Positions 5,990 to 6,628 of a stretch of DNA of 6,628 nucleotides are shown here, in pieces. Source of the DNA: Angelakisella sp. (GTDB lineage Bacteria; Bacillota; Clostridia; Oscillospirales; Ruminococcaceae). Positions within the stretch are counted from its first letter, which is position 1. Every line of letters starts with the position of its first letter. The position numbers and the translations under genes are program-made. The notes beneath the pieces were generated by a model. It saw nothing but the letters and a program-made list of their open reading frames with translations. It did not search any database and was not told where the DNA came from. Location: positions 1 through 6,628 of the forward strand of contig JAHHTR010000115.1 in NCBI GenBank assembly GCA_020024515.1, given 5' to 3'.

Positions 5990-6628
5990 TGGTTTCAATA
6001 GATGTTTTAAATAAACCTATTGCATTTACAAACAATAAAGTAGTTTTACTTTGTGTAGAAAATAAAGAATATTATAGAAATTTAGTATATTTATTTTTAA
6101 ATGATACAGATTTGGAAAATAAAGTAATATTTTCAGAAGATTATGAACAAATAGATTATAAAAGTAATATATGTTTTATTATGGATTATTATAATTTGGA
6201 TTTATCATCTGTGATAATGAAAAAAGTATATGATAATATGTCACTTTTTTGTGTTAATGAGTTGAATGAAGAAACCGCCAATTTACAGAGAACAATATTT
6301 ACGTTTATGGATACTTTAATTCAAAAATATGATTATGATTTTGAATATAAAGAAGATTTTTCTATAAAAGATTTATTTAAATTTATGGGTTTAAAGCCTA
6401 ATTTCGATAGTGATAATCTATTGGAAATACTAGTTGAATATGTGTTGTTGCTACAACATTATACAAAGTTAAAGATATTTGTTTTTGCAAATTTACATTT
6501 ATATTTTTCTTCTGATGAAATAGAAATACTCTATAAAGAATTGTTGAACAGACATATAAAAATAATGGTTATTGAAGGAGAAACAACATTTAATAAACTG
6601 TCTTATGAAAAAACAGTTATTATTGATA
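5986..6628 (+). CDS. csn2: Csn2, type II-A adaptation protein, cut by the right window edge
   Basis: Csn2 is the protein that defines subtype II-A. In known members it forms a tetrameric ring that binds and slides on DNA ends, and it is needed for spacer acquisition with Cas1, Cas2 and Cas9. The open frame runs without a stop for 214 codons to the window end; family members are about 220 aa, so only a short C-terminal piece should be missing. Visible family features are the N-terminal strand region with LNKPIAF, the acidic DYDFEYKEDFSIKDLFKFMGLKP segment, LLEILVEYVLLLQHYTKLKIFVFANLHLYFSSDEI and KIMVIEG near the end. The first ATG overlaps the cas2 stop as ATGA; a second in-frame ATG follows at 5989. 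Only a weak GAAAGG (5969-5974) precedes them, so translation is probably coupled to cas2. The match is by pattern and operon position, both strong. Confidence 0.95.
   Translation, partial: MMVSIDVLNKPIAFTNNKVVLLCVENKEYYRNLVYLFLNDTDLENKVIFSEDYEQIDYKSNICFIMDYYNLDLSSVIMKKVYDNMSLFCVNELNEETANLQRTIFTFMDTLIQKYDYDFEYKEDFSIKDLFKFMGLKPNFDSDNLLEILVEYVLLLQHYTKLKIFVFANLHLYFSSDEIEILYKELLNRHIKIMVIEGETTFNKLSYEKTVIID

Overview
This window is most of a type II-A CRISPR-Cas locus from a strongly AT-rich, low-GC Gram-positive bacterium (Bacillota, most likely an anaerobic member of the Clostridia). The evidence for that is AT-rich codon use, AAGGAG-type ribosome binding sites, sigma-A-like promoters and a Cas9/Cas1/Cas2/Csn2 set of the Firmicutes type. 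The species cannot be named from the sequence alone.

Layout: (1) Positions 1-563 hold a CRISPR array of nine 36-bp repeats and eight 29-30-bp spacers. The window begins exactly on a repeat, so the array and its leader continue to the left. The last repeat (528-563) carries two substitutions, and a decayed half-repeat lies one spacer length further on (593-609). (2) Positions 564-814 contain no gene but are dense in signals. A stem-loop terminator lies at 610-638, and a complete tracrRNA gene runs on the minus strand (about 762 down to 648). The tracrRNA gene has an anti-repeat, four closely packed hairpins, an intrinsic terminator and a near-consensus promoter. A probable cas9 promoter faces the other way and overlaps the tracrRNA promoter. 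(3) Positions 815 to the end carry cas9 (1324 aa, all nuclease residues intact), cas1, cas2 and csn2 as one tightly packed operon with a 14-bp gap and then two gene overlaps. csn2 runs off the right edge, probably only a few to about 15 residues short of its end.

How the parts work together: the array is read rightwards as pre-crRNA. Each repeat pairs with the anti-repeat of the tracrRNA, and in this class RNase III cuts the duplex to give a dual guide for Cas9, which cleaves matching DNA with its HNH and RuvC sites. Cas1, Cas2 and Csn2, with Cas9 and tracrRNA, add new spacers. Everything needed for interference and adaptation is present and looks intact within the window, apart from the leader and the csn2 end, which lie outside it.

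The system class is known; no wholly new system was found. The points most worth a second look are in the 564-814 region: a fossil repeat beyond the array end, an anti-repeat that sits in the 66-bp register of the array (hinting that the tracrRNA arose from an array repeat), overlapping tracrRNA/cas9 promoters, and the uncommon placement of the array upstream of cas9 with its old end facing the tracrRNA gene. The Cas9 PAM-reading positions also differ from SpCas9, so its PAM is probably not NGG.
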